Shown one piece after another: positions 33,363 to 42,536 of a stretch of 64,000 nt of DNA. Below the pieces are notes generated by a model. The model made no database searches and had not been told where the DNA came from. It worked only from the letters and a program-made list of their open reading frames with translations. The stretch's first letter is position 1. The number at the start of each line of letters is the position of its first letter. Origin of the DNA: Longimicrobiales bacterium (GTDB taxonomy: Bacteria; Gemmatimonadota; Gemmatimonadetes; Longimicrobiales; Gaopeijiaceae); contig CATQHQ010000001.1 in assembly GCA_958296005.1 (NCBI GenBank), forward strand, positions 946,134 to 1,010,133, written 5' to 3'. Both the position numbers and the translations under genes were made by a program.

Positions 33363-34909
33363 GCCGGAGTTGCCGCAGCCGCGGACCTGTCGGCCATCGC
33401 CGCAGCCGCGGACCCGTCGGCCATCGCTGCCGCGCGCAGGAGGGCCCGGGCCTTGTTGAGGGTCTCACGATGCTCGAACTCGGGAGTGGAGTCGGCCACC
33501 ACCCCCGCACCCGCCTGAACGCTGGCGCTCCCGTCCCGAACGACCATTGTGCGGATCGCGATGGCGGTGTCCATCTGCGCGCCGCCCCAGCCGACGTGGC
33601 CTACGGCGCCGGCGTAGGGTCCCCGGGCCGTGGGCTCCAGCTCGTCGATGATCTCCATGGCGCGCACCTTGGGGGCGCCCGAGACGGTTCCGGCCGGGAA
33701 GCACGCCTTGAGCACGTCCAGGGCCGAGACGCCGTCGCGCACCTGCCCCTCCACCTGGCTGCACAGGTGCATGACGTGGGAGTAGCGCTCGACCTTCATC
33801 AGCTCGGGGACGGTCACGGTTCCGTACTTGGAGACCCGGCCCACGTCGTTGCGGCCCAAGTCCACCAGCATCCGGTGCTCGGCAAGCTCCTTTTCGTCGC
33901 GAACGAGGTCGTCGGCCAGCGCTCGGTCTTCGGCGGGCGTCGGTCCCCGTCGCCGGGTCCCTGCGATCGGTCGCACGGTGACGACGCCGTCTTCAAGTCG
34001 CACCATGACTTCGGGCGACGAGCCCACGATGCTGAAGTCGTCCAAGTCCAAGTGGTAGAGGTAGGGCGACGGGTTGATCGTCCGGATCGCCCGGTAGAGG
34101 AGGAAGGGGGGTCCGCGGAACGGGGTGGTGAGGCGCTGGCTGAGGACGACCTGGAAGGCGTCGCCGGCCGCGATGTACTCCTTGATCCGCCGGACTCCGG
34201 CCAGGAAGGCGTCTTTCTCGACGTTGCTGGCGTACTCGAGGGGCGGCGGGGCAGCGCCGCCGAACTCCAGATGCAGGGGCTCGGGCGCGGAGCGGGAACG
34301 GAGGCGTCCTACCGTGTCCTCCAGGCGCTCCACGGCGGCTAGGTAGGCCCGTTCGAGAGAGGCGAGCCTTGGATTCGGCCCGGTCTCGATGGTTGTGACG
34401 GCCTTGGCCCGGCCGTTCAGGTTGTCCACCACCACCACCACGTCGGTGAAGAGGACCAGCGCGGTGGGGAAGCCCTGGTCGTCGTCGGGTCCCGGACCCA
34501 GTCGCTCGAAGCGGCGCACCATGTCGTACCCGAAGTAGCCCACGGCGCCGCCCCAGAAGCGAGGCAGGCGCGAGTCGGCGCGCGGGACGGCCTGGGCCAA
34601 CCGCCGCTCCAGGTCCGCCATGGGATCGGGGGCGTCCACCGACCGCCAGCCTTCGGACGGGCTCCAGAGCGAGAGCGCGTCGCCCTCGAGCTTCCACGCG
34701 CCCCGCGGACGGCTTCCCAGGAAGCTGTAGCGGGCCCACTGTTCACCGCCGACCACCGACTCCAGCAGGAAGCCGAAGGGTCCGTCCTTTAGCTTGTAGT
34801 ATGCGGTGACCGCGGTGTCGGAGTCGAAGAGGAACTCGCACCAGACGGGAACGCGGGTGTTGGGCGCGGCGTTCTTCAGGAGCGAGGCGAGGGATGGACG
34901 GACGTTCAA
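33359..34909 (-). CDS. trpE: Anthranilate synthase component I
   Basis: About 516 residues from a TTG at 34909; no ATG or GTG is available near the expected N-terminus, so the start is uncertain. The Trp-feedback region is seen as FLLESVVGGEQWARYSFLG, and the chorismate-binding core as GTRRRGPTPAEDRALADDL, LVDLGRNDVGRVSKYG and FPAGTVSGAPKVRAMEIID. It makes anthranilate from chorismate with TrpG, which is not adjacent. The C-terminus carries a 9-residue duplication (MADGSAAAA / MADRSAAAA). Its 5' end lies close to the divergent hydantoinase gene, so promoters must overlap coding sequence. Confidence 0.92.
   Translation of the reverse strand: MNVRPSLASLLKNAAPNTRVPVWCEFLFDSDTAVTAYYKLKDGPFGFLLESVVGGEQWARYSFLGSRPRGAWKLEGDALSLWSPSEGWRSVDAPDPMADLERRLAQAVPRADSRLPRFWGGAVGYFGYDMVRRFERLGPGPDDDQGFPTALVLFTDVVVVVDNLNGRAKAVTTIETGPNPRLASLERAYLAAVERLEDTVGRLRSRSAPEPLHLEFGGAAPPPLEYASNVEKDAFLAGVRRIKEYIAAGDAFQVVLSQRLTTPFRGPPFLLYRAIRTINPSPYLYHLDLDDFSIVGSSPEVMVRLEDGVVTVRPIAGTRRRGPTPAEDRALADDLVRDEKELAEHRMLVDLGRNDVGRVSKYGTVTVPELMKVERYSHVMHLCSQVEGQVRDGVSALDVLKACFPAGTVSGAPKVRAMEIIDELEPTARGPYAGAVGHVGWGGAQMDTAIAIRTMVVRDGSASVQAGAGVVADSTPEFEHRETLNKARALLRAAAMADGSAAAAMADRSAAAATPA
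33372..33425. repeat. 27-bp tandem duplication at the trpE 3' end
   Basis: Two adjacent 27-base copies (33372-33398 and 33399-33425) differ at one base. They encode the Ala-rich nonapeptide repeat at the TrpE C-terminus and keep the frame, so this is a recent slippage-type duplication. Confidence 0.8.
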
Positions 34910-34959
34910 CGGGAAGCGAAACCAGGCGCGCAGGAAACGGATACGGAGGCGGAACAGCT

Positions 34960-37032
34960 TTGACGGACGCGATCGGAAAGTCAACGGACCCGCAAGCGGG
35001 CAAGCGGGCCGAGCCGCTGCTCGTGGCCGTGGACACCGGCGGGACCTTCACCGACCTGCTGATGCTGGCGGATGGCGAGTTGCGCAGTCTCAAGGTCCCT
35101 TCGACGCCGCCGGATCCCAGCCGGGCGGTGCTGGACGGGCTCCGGGCGCTGGGGTTGGGCGGGAACCCCGGCGAGGGGCGACGCACCGGCGGCCAGCCCT
35201 TCGTCCTCCTCCACGGGACCACAGTGGCGACCAACGCGCTGCTGGAGCGGAAGGGTGCGCGGGTGGGGTTGGTGACCAACCGGGGGTTCGAGGACGTGCT
35301 GGAGATCGGGCGGCAGAACCGGCCCCAGCTGTACGCGCTGGTGGGGTGGCGCAAGCCGCCGCTGGCGAGCCGGGAGGACCGACTGGGGGTGGCGGGCCGG
35401 CTGGACCCCCAGGGCGCGGAGCTGGTGCCGATCGATCCGGAGGAGCTGGCCGGGTTGGCGGCGTGGGCCGCCGAGAGGGACTCGGTGGCGGTGTGCCTGC
35501 TGCACTCCTACGCGAACCCGGCCCACGAAGAGGTCGTGGCGGCGGCGCTGGAGGGCAGCGGAGTCCCGGTGTCGGTGTCGTCGCGGCTGCTTCCCGAGTT
35601 CCGCGAGTACGAACGGACCTCGACGACGGTGGTGAACGCCTTCGTGGCGCCGCTGGTCTCGGGCTACCTGGCCCGGCTGGAGGAGCGGGCGGGGGCGGCG
35701 CGGGTCGCGATCATGGGCTCCAACGGGGGGACGGTGCCCGTGAAGCGGGCGGCGCGGGAGCCGGTCCACACCGTGCTGTCGGGGCCGGCCGGGGGCGTGG
35801 TGGGAGCGCTTCACTGGGGACGGGCCGCCGGATTCGACCGGGTGGTCACCTTCGACATGGGGGGCACCTCCACCGACGTGTCGCTGTGCCCCGGACAGCC
35901 GCTGCGCACTGGGGAGTTCGCGATCGACGGGCAGCCGGTGGCGGTCCCCGTGCTCGACATCCACACGGTGGGTGCCGGGGGAGGCAGCATCGCCCGGCTG
36001 GACGCAGGGGGCGCCCTCAAGGTGGGACCGGAGAGCGCCGGCGCGGCGCCGGGGCCGGTGTGCTACGGCAGGGGAGGGCGATCCCTGGCCGTGACCGACG
36101 CCCACGTGTGGCTGGGGCGGCTGCCCACGGGAGGGTTCCTGGGGGGGACCGCGTCGCTGGACCGGGAGGCGGTCGAGCCGGTGTTGCGGGAGGTGGCGGA
36201 GGGGATGGGGGCGAGTCTGGAGGCAGCCGCGGAGGGGGTGCTGGCCGTTGCGGACAGCGCGATGGAACGGGCACTGAGGGTGATCTCGGTCGAGCGCGGC
36301 CACGACCCCCGAGAGTTCTGTCTGGTGGCGTTCGGCGGCGCAGGCGGGCTTCACGTGGCGGAGCTGGCGGCCCGGATTGGGGTGGAGCGCGCCTTGGTGC
36401 CTCCGTCGCCCGGCCTCCTGTCGGCGTTCGGGATGCTGGTGGCGCCGGTGACCCGCGAGGTCTCCCGGACGGTGCTCCAAACGGCGGACGACGACCCGCG
36501 GGGCCTGGACGACGCCTTCGCCGAACTGCGGGCAGCCGCGACCGGCGCGCTCCGATCCGAGGGCCTCGACGGCGAAAGCGTCTCGGTTCGGTGCTCGGTG
36601 GACGCCCGCTACGCCGGCCAGAGCTTCGAGCTTCGGGTGCCTGCGGACGACTGGGTGGAGGCGTTCCACGCGACCCACGAGGCGCGGTACGGCTACGCCC
36701 GGCGCGAAAGCCCCGTGGAAGCCGTTACGTTGCGGGCGGTGGCCCAGGCGCCGCCCGCCGAGGTGCGGGTTCCGGGGCCTGGGCCGAGGAGCGCGCTGTG
36801 CGCCGTGCCAGCAACCGTTCTGAGCGCCACCGGGTCCATTAGAGTGGAGACGTACGTCCGCGACGGCCTGGGTGCAGGCGCTGGATTCGCGGGCCCGGCG
36901 ATCGTCACAGAGTATTCGGGGACGACATGGATTCCCGAAGGGTGGGGGTGTACCGTAGTGGAGACAGGAAGCCTGTTGCTGGAGCGGATCGACGGACGGG
37001 GCGGGAACGCCGCCGGAGCGCCGGCGTCATGA
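34960..37032 (+). CDS. Hydantoinase/5-oxoprolinase A-type subunit
   Basis: 690 residues from a TTG at 34960 with GGAGG ten bases upstream. ASKHA-type ATP sites: LVAVDTGGTFTDLL (about 21-34), HGTTVATNALLERKG and TFDMGGTSTDVSL; then GAGGGSIARLD and FGGAGGLHVAELA. The family hydrolyses hydantoins, 5-oxoproline or N-methylhydantoin with ATP, normally with a HyuB subunit. No hyuB is adjacent, so it may partner elsewhere or act alone (acetone-carboxylase/N-methylhydantoinase relatives exist). Its stop overlaps the DUF2723 start (ATGA). Confidence 0.9.
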   Translation: MTDAIGKSTDPQAGKRAEPLLVAVDTGGTFTDLLMLADGELRSLKVPSTPPDPSRAVLDGLRALGLGGNPGEGRRTGGQPFVLLHGTTVATNALLERKGARVGLVTNRGFEDVLEIGRQNRPQLYALVGWRKPPLASREDRLGVAGRLDPQGAELVPIDPEELAGLAAWAAERDSVAVCLLHSYANPAHEEVVAAALEGSGVPVSVSSRLLPEFREYERTSTTVVNAFVAPLVSGYLARLEERAGAARVAIMGSNGGTVPVKRAAREPVHTVLSGPAGGVVGALHWGRAAGFDRVVTFDMGGTSTDVSLCPGQPLRTGEFAIDGQPVAVPVLDIHTVGAGGGSIARLDAGGALKVGPESAGAAPGPVCYGRGGRSLAVTDAHVWLGRLPTGGFLGGTASLDREAVEPVLREVAEGMGASLEAAAEGVLAVADSAMERALRVISVERGHDPREFCLVAFGGAGGLHVAELAARIGVERALVPPSPGLLSAFGMLVAPVTREVSRTVLQTADDDPRGLDDAFAELRAAATGALRSEGLDGESVSVRCSVDARYAGQSFELRVPADDWVEAFHATHEARYGYARRESPVEAVTLRAVAQAPPAEVRVPGPGPRSALCAVPATVLSATGSIRVETYVRDGLGAGAGFAGPAIVTEYSGTTWIPEGWGCTVVETGSLLLERIDGRGGNAAGAPAS

Positions 37033-39368
37033 GGCCCCCAGGCCGGCCGTCCGCCAACGCCAACGCCGACGCCGGCGACAACCCGCGGCCCCCGTACGGA
37101 TGGGCGGCCGTCGTCGCCGCGGCGGTCGCCGCCCTCTACGCAGCCACGCTGTCGCCCACGACCGCGTTCTGGGACACCAGCGAGTACATCGCTACTGGTC
37201 ACATCCTGGGCATCCCCCACCCGCCGGGGAACCCGCTGTTCGTCGTGCTCGCCCGCACGTGGGAGCTCCTCCTGGCGCCCACCGGGCTCTCCACGGCTGC
37301 ACGGATCAACCTCTTCTCCACGGTGATGAGCGCCCTGGCCCACGGGTTGTGGTTCCTGGTCGTCCACCACGTGCTCCGACACTTCTCCGAGGACCGGCGC
37401 TTCCGCTTGGCCGGCGCCTTCGCGGCCGTGCTGATCAGCGCGACGGCGTTCACCGTGTGGAACCAGTCGAACGTCAACGAGAAGGTCTACACCGTCACGC
37501 TCTTCACGATCGCGCTCCTCTCCTGGCTCGCCTTCCGCTGGCAGGAGAAGCTGGGCAGGGGCAAGGACGACAACCTGCTGGTCCTGATCGTGTTCGTGCT
37601 GGCGCTGTCGGTCGGCAACCATCTGATGGCGTTCCTGGCAGCCCCGTCGCTGCTTCTCTTCGTCCTGATGGTCCGCCCGCAGGCGCTCCTCAACCCTCGG
37701 CTGTACGCGGTCGGCGCCCTGGCCGTCTTCCTAGGCCTGTCGATCCATCTCTTCTTGCCGGTCCGGTCGGGTCTCGGACCCGTCATCAACGAAGCCCAGC
37801 CCACTTGCGAAGGGGTCGGCGACGCGTTGGGCGCGATCGTCACCTACGGGAACGCCGGCTGCGAGGAGCTGTCGTCGGCGTTGAAGCGGGAACAGTACGA
37901 CAAGCCGCCTCTCGTTCCCCGGCAGGCGCCTCTGGTCTCCCAACTCCGCAACTGGTTCCAGTACTTCGATTGGCAGTGGGCCCGGGGCCTTTCGGGCGGA
38001 GATGTGCTCTTCGGTCGGTCGCGGCTTCCGTTCACGGCGCTCTTCATTGCCCTGGGCCTGCTGGGAATGACGGAGCACTACCGCCGGGACAAGCCGAGCT
38101 GGGCGTACTTGGCGTCGCTCTTCGCCGTGGTTTCGGCGGGATTGGTCTACTACCTCAACTTCAGGTACGGCTACTCGATCCCCGACAACCCCACCGGCGA
38201 CCGGGACCTGCACGAAGTCCGAGAACGCGACTACTTCTTCATCGTCGGGTTTTCGGTGTGGGGCCTGATGGCGGGCACGGGGATCGCGGCTCTCTGGCGG
38301 AGGGCGACGCGGATCTCGGGACGCTCGCTCGCGTTCTGCGCACCGGTGCTGGCGCTGGCCCTGATCCCGCTGGTCTTCAACTTCGACCGGGCGAGCCGCA
38401 ACGACGACTACGCCGCCCGGGACTGGGCCTACAACCTGCTCATGAGCGTGGAGCCGTACGGTCTGCTCTTCACCAACGGCGACAACGACACCTTCCCGCT
38501 CTGGTACCTGCAGGAAGTGGAGGGCGTCCGGCGGGACGTGACCGTGGCCGTCACCTCGTACCTGAACACCCACTGGTACGTGAAGCAGCTTCGCGAACTG
38601 ACCCGGCCCTGCGCACCGGGAGAAGACCCGGACGCCGAACCGACGCGGATCCTCTGCCAGCGTCCCTATACCGCCGAGAACACGGACGCGATGTACACCC
38701 ACGATCCGACGGAGGCCCGGTCCGACGGGAAGACGCCGATCTTGCTTTCCCGGCCGGTGCAGTTGCCCACCCGCTCCGTCTTCCGGGACGACATGAGCGA
38801 CGAGGTGGTGGACCAAGTCGCCCGCAGCTACGTGCCGATGGGGGAGGATCGGGTTGTGGACCTGGGGCTCGTGACGGCCAGGCTGACCGGCGGCCCGGGC
38901 GAGTACATGTTCCCGTGGCACCAGTTCTCGCTGGCGGCGATCTCCAACTCCTTGGGCGACCGCCCCGTGTACTTCGCGTCCAGCGGGAGCGCGGCGAGCG
39001 CCTTTGGGCTTCGGCCCTACGTGGTGCGCCAAGGGCTGGCGTTCCGGCTGTGGACCGGAACCCCGGAAGGCGTACCGGGCGTGGTGCGGAATACCGACGC
39101 GTCGGTCTTGACGGGTGTGGTGGGACCGTGGATCGACGTGGAGCGGACCCGGGTGCTGGCGGAAGAAGTCTACGTGCACCGGGGCGGGATCCCCGACGAG
39201 TGGGAGTATTGGCCCGACCTGTCCACGGTCGGAATCCCCAACTACTACTCGTGGGTCTACTATGCGCTGGCACGGGACGCAGAGCGGCGGGGCGACGCGG
39301 AGGCGCAGGCCGCGTTGCGCGAACGCTGGGTGGCGTGGACGAAGCTGGGGCGGAGCGAGGACGGCTAG
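37029..39368 (+). CDS. DUF2723 family polytopic membrane protein (glycosyltransferase-like)
   Basis: 779 residues. About ten membrane helices in residues 25-480, then a periplasmic C-terminal domain. DUF2723 marks: LSPTTAFWDTSEYIATGHIL (acidic residue after helix 1), HPPGNPLFVVLARTW and FTVWNQSNVNEKVYTV, and the loop LLFTNGDNDTFPLWYLQ. The fold resembles GT-C type enzymes such as protein O-mannosyltransferases, so transfer of a lipid-linked sugar to envelope proteins is a fair inference. Translation is coupled to the hydantoinase gene, although no biochemical link is obvious. Confidence 0.88.
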   Translation: MRPPGRPSANANADAGDNPRPPYGWAAVVAAAVAALYAATLSPTTAFWDTSEYIATGHILGIPHPPGNPLFVVLARTWELLLAPTGLSTAARINLFSTVMSALAHGLWFLVVHHVLRHFSEDRRFRLAGAFAAVLISATAFTVWNQSNVNEKVYTVTLFTIALLSWLAFRWQEKLGRGKDDNLLVLIVFVLALSVGNHLMAFLAAPSLLLFVLMVRPQALLNPRLYAVGALAVFLGLSIHLFLPVRSGLGPVINEAQPTCEGVGDALGAIVTYGNAGCEELSSALKREQYDKPPLVPRQAPLVSQLRNWFQYFDWQWARGLSGGDVLFGRSRLPFTALFIALGLLGMTEHYRRDKPSWAYLASLFAVVSAGLVYYLNFRYGYSIPDNPTGDRDLHEVRERDYFFIVGFSVWGLMAGTGIAALWRRATRISGRSLAFCAPVLALALIPLVFNFDRASRNDDYAARDWAYNLLMSVEPYGLLFTNGDNDTFPLWYLQEVEGVRRDVTVAVTSYLNTHWYVKQLRELTRPCAPGEDPDAEPTRILCQRPYTAENTDAMYTHDPTEARSDGKTPILLSRPVQLPTRSVFRDDMSDEVVDQVARSYVPMGEDRVVDLGLVTARLTGGPGEYMFPWHQFSLAAISNSLGDRPVYFASSGSAASAFGLRPYVVRQGLAFRLWTGTPEGVPGVVRNTDASVLTGVVGPWIDVERTRVLAEEVYVHRGGIPDEWEYWPDLSTVGIPNYYSWVYYALARDAERRGDAEAQAALRERWVAWTKLGRSEDG

Positions 39369-39371
39369 ACT

Positions 39372-41489
39372 CTAGGACTTGAGCCTGACGGTGCCCAGCC
39401 CCGGCCGTTGGCGATCGACGCGGCGGCGGCCCGGTGCGCCTTCGAGGCGGTAGAGGAGATCGAAGCGCTCGGGTGTTGCCGCGGCCAGCCGCTCGGGTGC
39501 GTTGACCAGGACCAGAGGAATGCGTCGGGCTAGGCGCGCCAGTCGGTCCAGGGCGCGGGGGACGTCCTCGTCGTGCAGCCGGTCCAGGCTGTCGGGGAGG
39601 ATTACAGAGCCCAGCTTCACGCCGGCCTCCAGCGCGAACTCGGCCGTGGCGATGCGCGTCGCCAGTGCCAACGCCGACAGTTGGCCGCCGCCTCTGCCGC
39701 CTCCCTCGGTCCACTCGGCAAAGAGGGCAGGGAAGACCCCGGCCAAGCGCCCGCCGGTGATCTCCACCGCTTCGGCGTGGATGCGGGCGCGGACGCGCCT
39801 TCCGGCGATGCGCCGCTCCTGCTGCTCCGCCAGCTCCGCGGCCGCGGCCGACAGGGCCAGCGCCCGCAGCTCCAGCGCCTTCAGGTCGGAGGGCTTGCGC
39901 TCCAGCTGGTCCAGCCGCCGCCGCCACCAGCGGCCGTCCTGGACCACTCCTTCCCACTCCTCCTTGCCCGCTTGCCGGACCGTCTCCAGTCGGTCGCCCA
40001 GCGGTGCACCGCAGCTCCCGCAAGAACCCTCCGAGCCCGCTTGGTCGACCTGCTTCAGGCGGGCCTGCAGCTCGCGCCCCCGGTCCCGGTAGAGGAGGAG
40101 GCGCGTCTCGGCGTCCTGCCGCTCCCGTACCCAAGCCACCATTCCGGCCTCCAGGTCGCCGCGGACCTCTGCTTCTTCCTCCCTCAGCGAGCGAAGGCGG
40201 GCGTCCGGGCTGCCGGCGTCTGTCGCGGACGGATCGTCGGGCTCGCCGACGCTCTGGTCGGGGCCGGCCGCGAGGGTGCCGGCCGCCGACAGCCAGGTCG
40301 CCACGGCGCCGTCGCCGTACCATACGGCCGCCCACTCCTCTTGGTGGAGCACGCCCATGCCGTCTGCCCGGAGCGCCTCCTTGAAGGCGTCGGCGCCCCG
40401 AAGCGCGGAGACGTACTCGTCCCATTCGGGCGCTCCGTCCGCCAGGAACGCCACCAGCCCCTTGGCGTCGGACAGGTCGCAGGTCGGACCCCCGCGACCG
40501 CCCTCGAGGGAGACGAGCTTGAACGGCGCGTCGTCGTCGTTGTCCGCCGTGGCCCCACGTTGCGGCGAGGAGCGCTCGGTGGGTGCTAGCACCCGCAGTT
40601 CTGCGGCGCGCTGCCGAACCGGCGCCAGCGACTCGCGGTCCAGGGCCGCGAAGTCGTCCGGAGCGAGTCCGCTGACGGGAACCCGCAGCAGCTTGCCGTC
40701 GATCTTCCCGGGTACTCCGGCCAGTGCCTCGGCGAGGCGCCGAGTCGCCGTCGCGGTGTCGCCTCCCGTCGCGTCCACGGGGGCCAAGCTGATCACGGCA
40801 CGAGCCCCGACAGGCCAGAACTTTGCCTCCCCCAACTCGGTGTCGAACGTCACGAAGCCCTTCTCGTCCGACGCCTCCTCCCAGGGGTTGGACCCGATCC
40901 GCTCGAGGGAACCGGCGTAGCGAGCCCGTTCGGCGACCTGCGTGTGGGTGTGGTTGGAGCCCAGGGCCACGTAGTCCCATCCGGTGAGGGGAACGGCCGG
41001 GGCGCGGACGCCGGCGGGGGCCATCCCGGCGTAGACGACCAGCACGTTCCATCGGGCCTCCGGATCGGGCGAAGCGGCGAGGGGCGCGGCGGTCACCGCG
41101 CGGTGGGGCACCAGGACGACCTGGGCGTTGCGGTCGCGGATGCGGAGGCGCCGCACCGTCGTGCAGGCGACCTCCACCGATGCGATCTCGCCGACCAGCG
41201 CCAGCGGACCGAGGAGCTTGGGGTCCAGCGGCGTGTCGCGGATGCCTGCTGCTGCGGCCACCACTACACCGGGAAGACGACTGCGCAGCCGCTCCACGGC
41301 CTTGGCGAAGACGGCGATCGGCGCGGCGGCGACTCCGGGGTGGTCGAAGACGTCGCCGGAGACGACCACCAGGTCCAGCTCCAGCTCCGACGCCTGGGCC
41401 ATGGCAGTCTCGAAGGCGCGAAGCACGTCCTGGGCTCGCCGACCGGTCCCGTAGCCCAGATGCAGGTCCGACAGGTGGGCGATCCTCAC
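39372..41489 (-). CDS. SbcD-SbcC-type fusion lacking the Walker A lobe
   Basis: 705 residues from a GTG overlapping the rsgA stop (GTGA). The N-terminal 1-300 is an SbcD-like metallophosphoesterase: IAHLSDLHLG (Asp8, His10), SGDVFD (about 44-49) and NHTHTQVAERARYAGSLER. The motif III GNHD is replaced by AGIRD (about 81-85). The C-terminal half has a coiled coil with a Zn-hook-like CGSCGAPLG (Cys about 490 and 493), a signature-like GGGQLSALALATRIA and a Walker-B-like VILPDSLDRL with Asp-Ser where Asp-Glu is expected. No Walker A P-loop is present. DNA-end processing is the family role; activity here is doubtful. Confidence 0.75.
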   Translation of the reverse strand: MRIAHLSDLHLGYGTGRRAQDVLRAFETAMAQASELELDLVVVSGDVFDHPGVAAAPIAVFAKAVERLRSRLPGVVVAAAAGIRDTPLDPKLLGPLALVGEIASVEVACTTVRRLRIRDRNAQVVLVPHRAVTAAPLAASPDPEARWNVLVVYAGMAPAGVRAPAVPLTGWDYVALGSNHTHTQVAERARYAGSLERIGSNPWEEASDEKGFVTFDTELGEAKFWPVGARAVISLAPVDATGGDTATATRRLAEALAGVPGKIDGKLLRVPVSGLAPDDFAALDRESLAPVRQRAAELRVLAPTERSSPQRGATADNDDDAPFKLVSLEGGRGGPTCDLSDAKGLVAFLADGAPEWDEYVSALRGADAFKEALRADGMGVLHQEEWAAVWYGDGAVATWLSAAGTLAAGPDQSVGEPDDPSATDAGSPDARLRSLREEEAEVRGDLEAGMVAWVRERQDAETRLLLYRDRGRELQARLKQVDQAGSEGSCGSCGAPLGDRLETVRQAGKEEWEGVVQDGRWWRRRLDQLERKPSDLKALELRALALSAAAAELAEQQERRIAGRRVRARIHAEAVEITGGRLAGVFPALFAEWTEGGGRGGGQLSALALATRIATAEFALEAGVKLGSVILPDSLDRLHDEDVPRALDRLARLARRIPLVLVNAPERLAAATPERFDLLYRLEGAPGRRRVDRQRPGLGTVRLKS

Positions 41490-42400
41490 GACGCCCCTCG
41501 GCGTCCCGCCCCCACCTCGGCCAGGATCGCGCGGTAGGTGCGGTGGCGAGCCTGATGGATCTGCCCATCGTCCACGGCCTGTGCGATCGCGCACTCGGGC
41601 TCCTGGACGTGACGACAGTTGCGGAAGGCGCAGTCGCCCAGAAACGGCCGGAAGTCGGGGAAGCACTGGTCGAGCCCAGCCGGGCTGGGACAGCCGGGAC
41701 CGACGGCGGAGAAGCCCGGCAGATCGGCGACGTGTCCTCCCCCGGGGAGAGACACCAAGCGGCTGGAGACCGTGGCGTGGCGGCCGGCCCGTGAGCGGCT
41801 TCCCACGGTCAGGGTGCGAAGCGACAGCGACGGCTCGATCCAGTTGAGGAGGGACGACTTGCCGACGCCCGACGGCCCGACCAGCGCCGACGACCCGGAG
41901 CGAACTAGGCGAGCGAGCGCGTCCATCCCTTCCCCGGTCACCACCGAGGTCGAAAGCACCGGGTAGCCGACGCCCTGATAGAACTTGGCCAGGCGTCGCC
42001 GGCGCGAGCTTGTTCCGGGCAAGTCGGCCTTCGTTAGAACGAGCACGACGGCAAGCCCTCCCGACTCGCCCATGATCAGCATGCGGTCGACCACGTCCTG
42101 CGAGGGTTGCGGGTCCCTGACCGACGCCACCACCAACAGGCGGTCCAGGTTGGCCACCATCACCTTGGCCACCCGTCCGTCGGCGGTCCACCGCTCAAGG
42201 ACCGAGTGCCGGGCGTGGACGTCCTCGATCACCCAGCCGCCGGAGTCGAGCCGCAGGGCGACCTGGTCGCCCACGACGACCCGTCCCTCGGGGCCGCCCA
42301 CATGCTTGATCCGGCCCCGTAGCGACGCGGCAACGGTTCCCCCAGGCACCGCCACCGTATAGGCGCCGCCGACTGCCTCGAGCACGCGGCCCGTCGTCAT
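41486..42400 (-). CDS. rsgA: Small ribosomal subunit biogenesis GTPase RsgA
   Basis: 304 residues from the ATG at 42400. An N-terminal OB-fold (about 1-70, GRVLEAVGGAYTVAVPGG) is followed by the circularly permuted GTPase: G4 LTKADL, then G1 GPSGVGKSSLLN, then G3 DLPGF. The C-terminal Zn finger is DCAFRNCRHVQEPECA. RsgA binds the 30S subunit late in assembly and is released on GTP hydrolysis. A frame extension to 42625 overlaps the divergent gene and has no coding character. Translation runs on into the SbcDC-like fusion. Confidence 0.93.
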   Translation of the reverse strand: MTTGRVLEAVGGAYTVAVPGGTVAASLRGRIKHVGGPEGRVVVGDQVALRLDSGGWVIEDVHARHSVLERWTADGRVAKVMVANLDRLLVVASVRDPQPSQDVVDRMLIMGESGGLAVVLVLTKADLPGTSSRRRRLAKFYQGVGYPVLSTSVVTGEGMDALARLVRSGSSALVGPSGVGKSSLLNWIEPSLSLRTLTVGSRSRAGRHATVSSRLVSLPGGGHVADLPGFSAVGPGCPSPAGLDQCFPDFRPFLGDCAFRNCRHVQEPECAIAQAVDDGQIHQARHRTYRAILAEVGAGRRGAS

Positions 42401-42466
42401 GGTGCTTGGCTGTGGAGCGTGCGGAATCTCAATGGGGCGTTCCGTTCCCTTGATGGTGGAGGTAGC

Positions 42467-42495
42467 CTGAGAGGGGATGCCAGGAAGCGTACTAT
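42467..42495 (+). promoter_or_regulatory. Candidate promoter for the propeller lipoprotein (CTGAGA-N17-TACTAT)
   Basis: CTGAGA (42467-42472) and TACTAT (42490-42495) are 17 bases apart. A leader of about 35 bases follows, with AAAGGAG six bases before the ATG at 42537. Confidence 0.5.
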
Positions 42496-42536
42496 AGACT
42501 TGGCATGAACACTCGCCCGGACGAAAGGAGTACGAG

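Noticed and set aside
33359..34984. TrpE start at the TTG at 34984.
   Set aside because: The first 25 residues would be Arg/Phe-rich and unlike TrpE, and would overlap the hydantoinase start, which has a better ribosome-binding site.
39372..42191. Extension of the SbcD-SbcC fusion to 939 codons.
   Set aside because: The added part is a shadow of rsgA. The GTG at 41489 overlapping the rsgA stop gives a metallophosphoesterase N-terminus that begins at the first beta strand.
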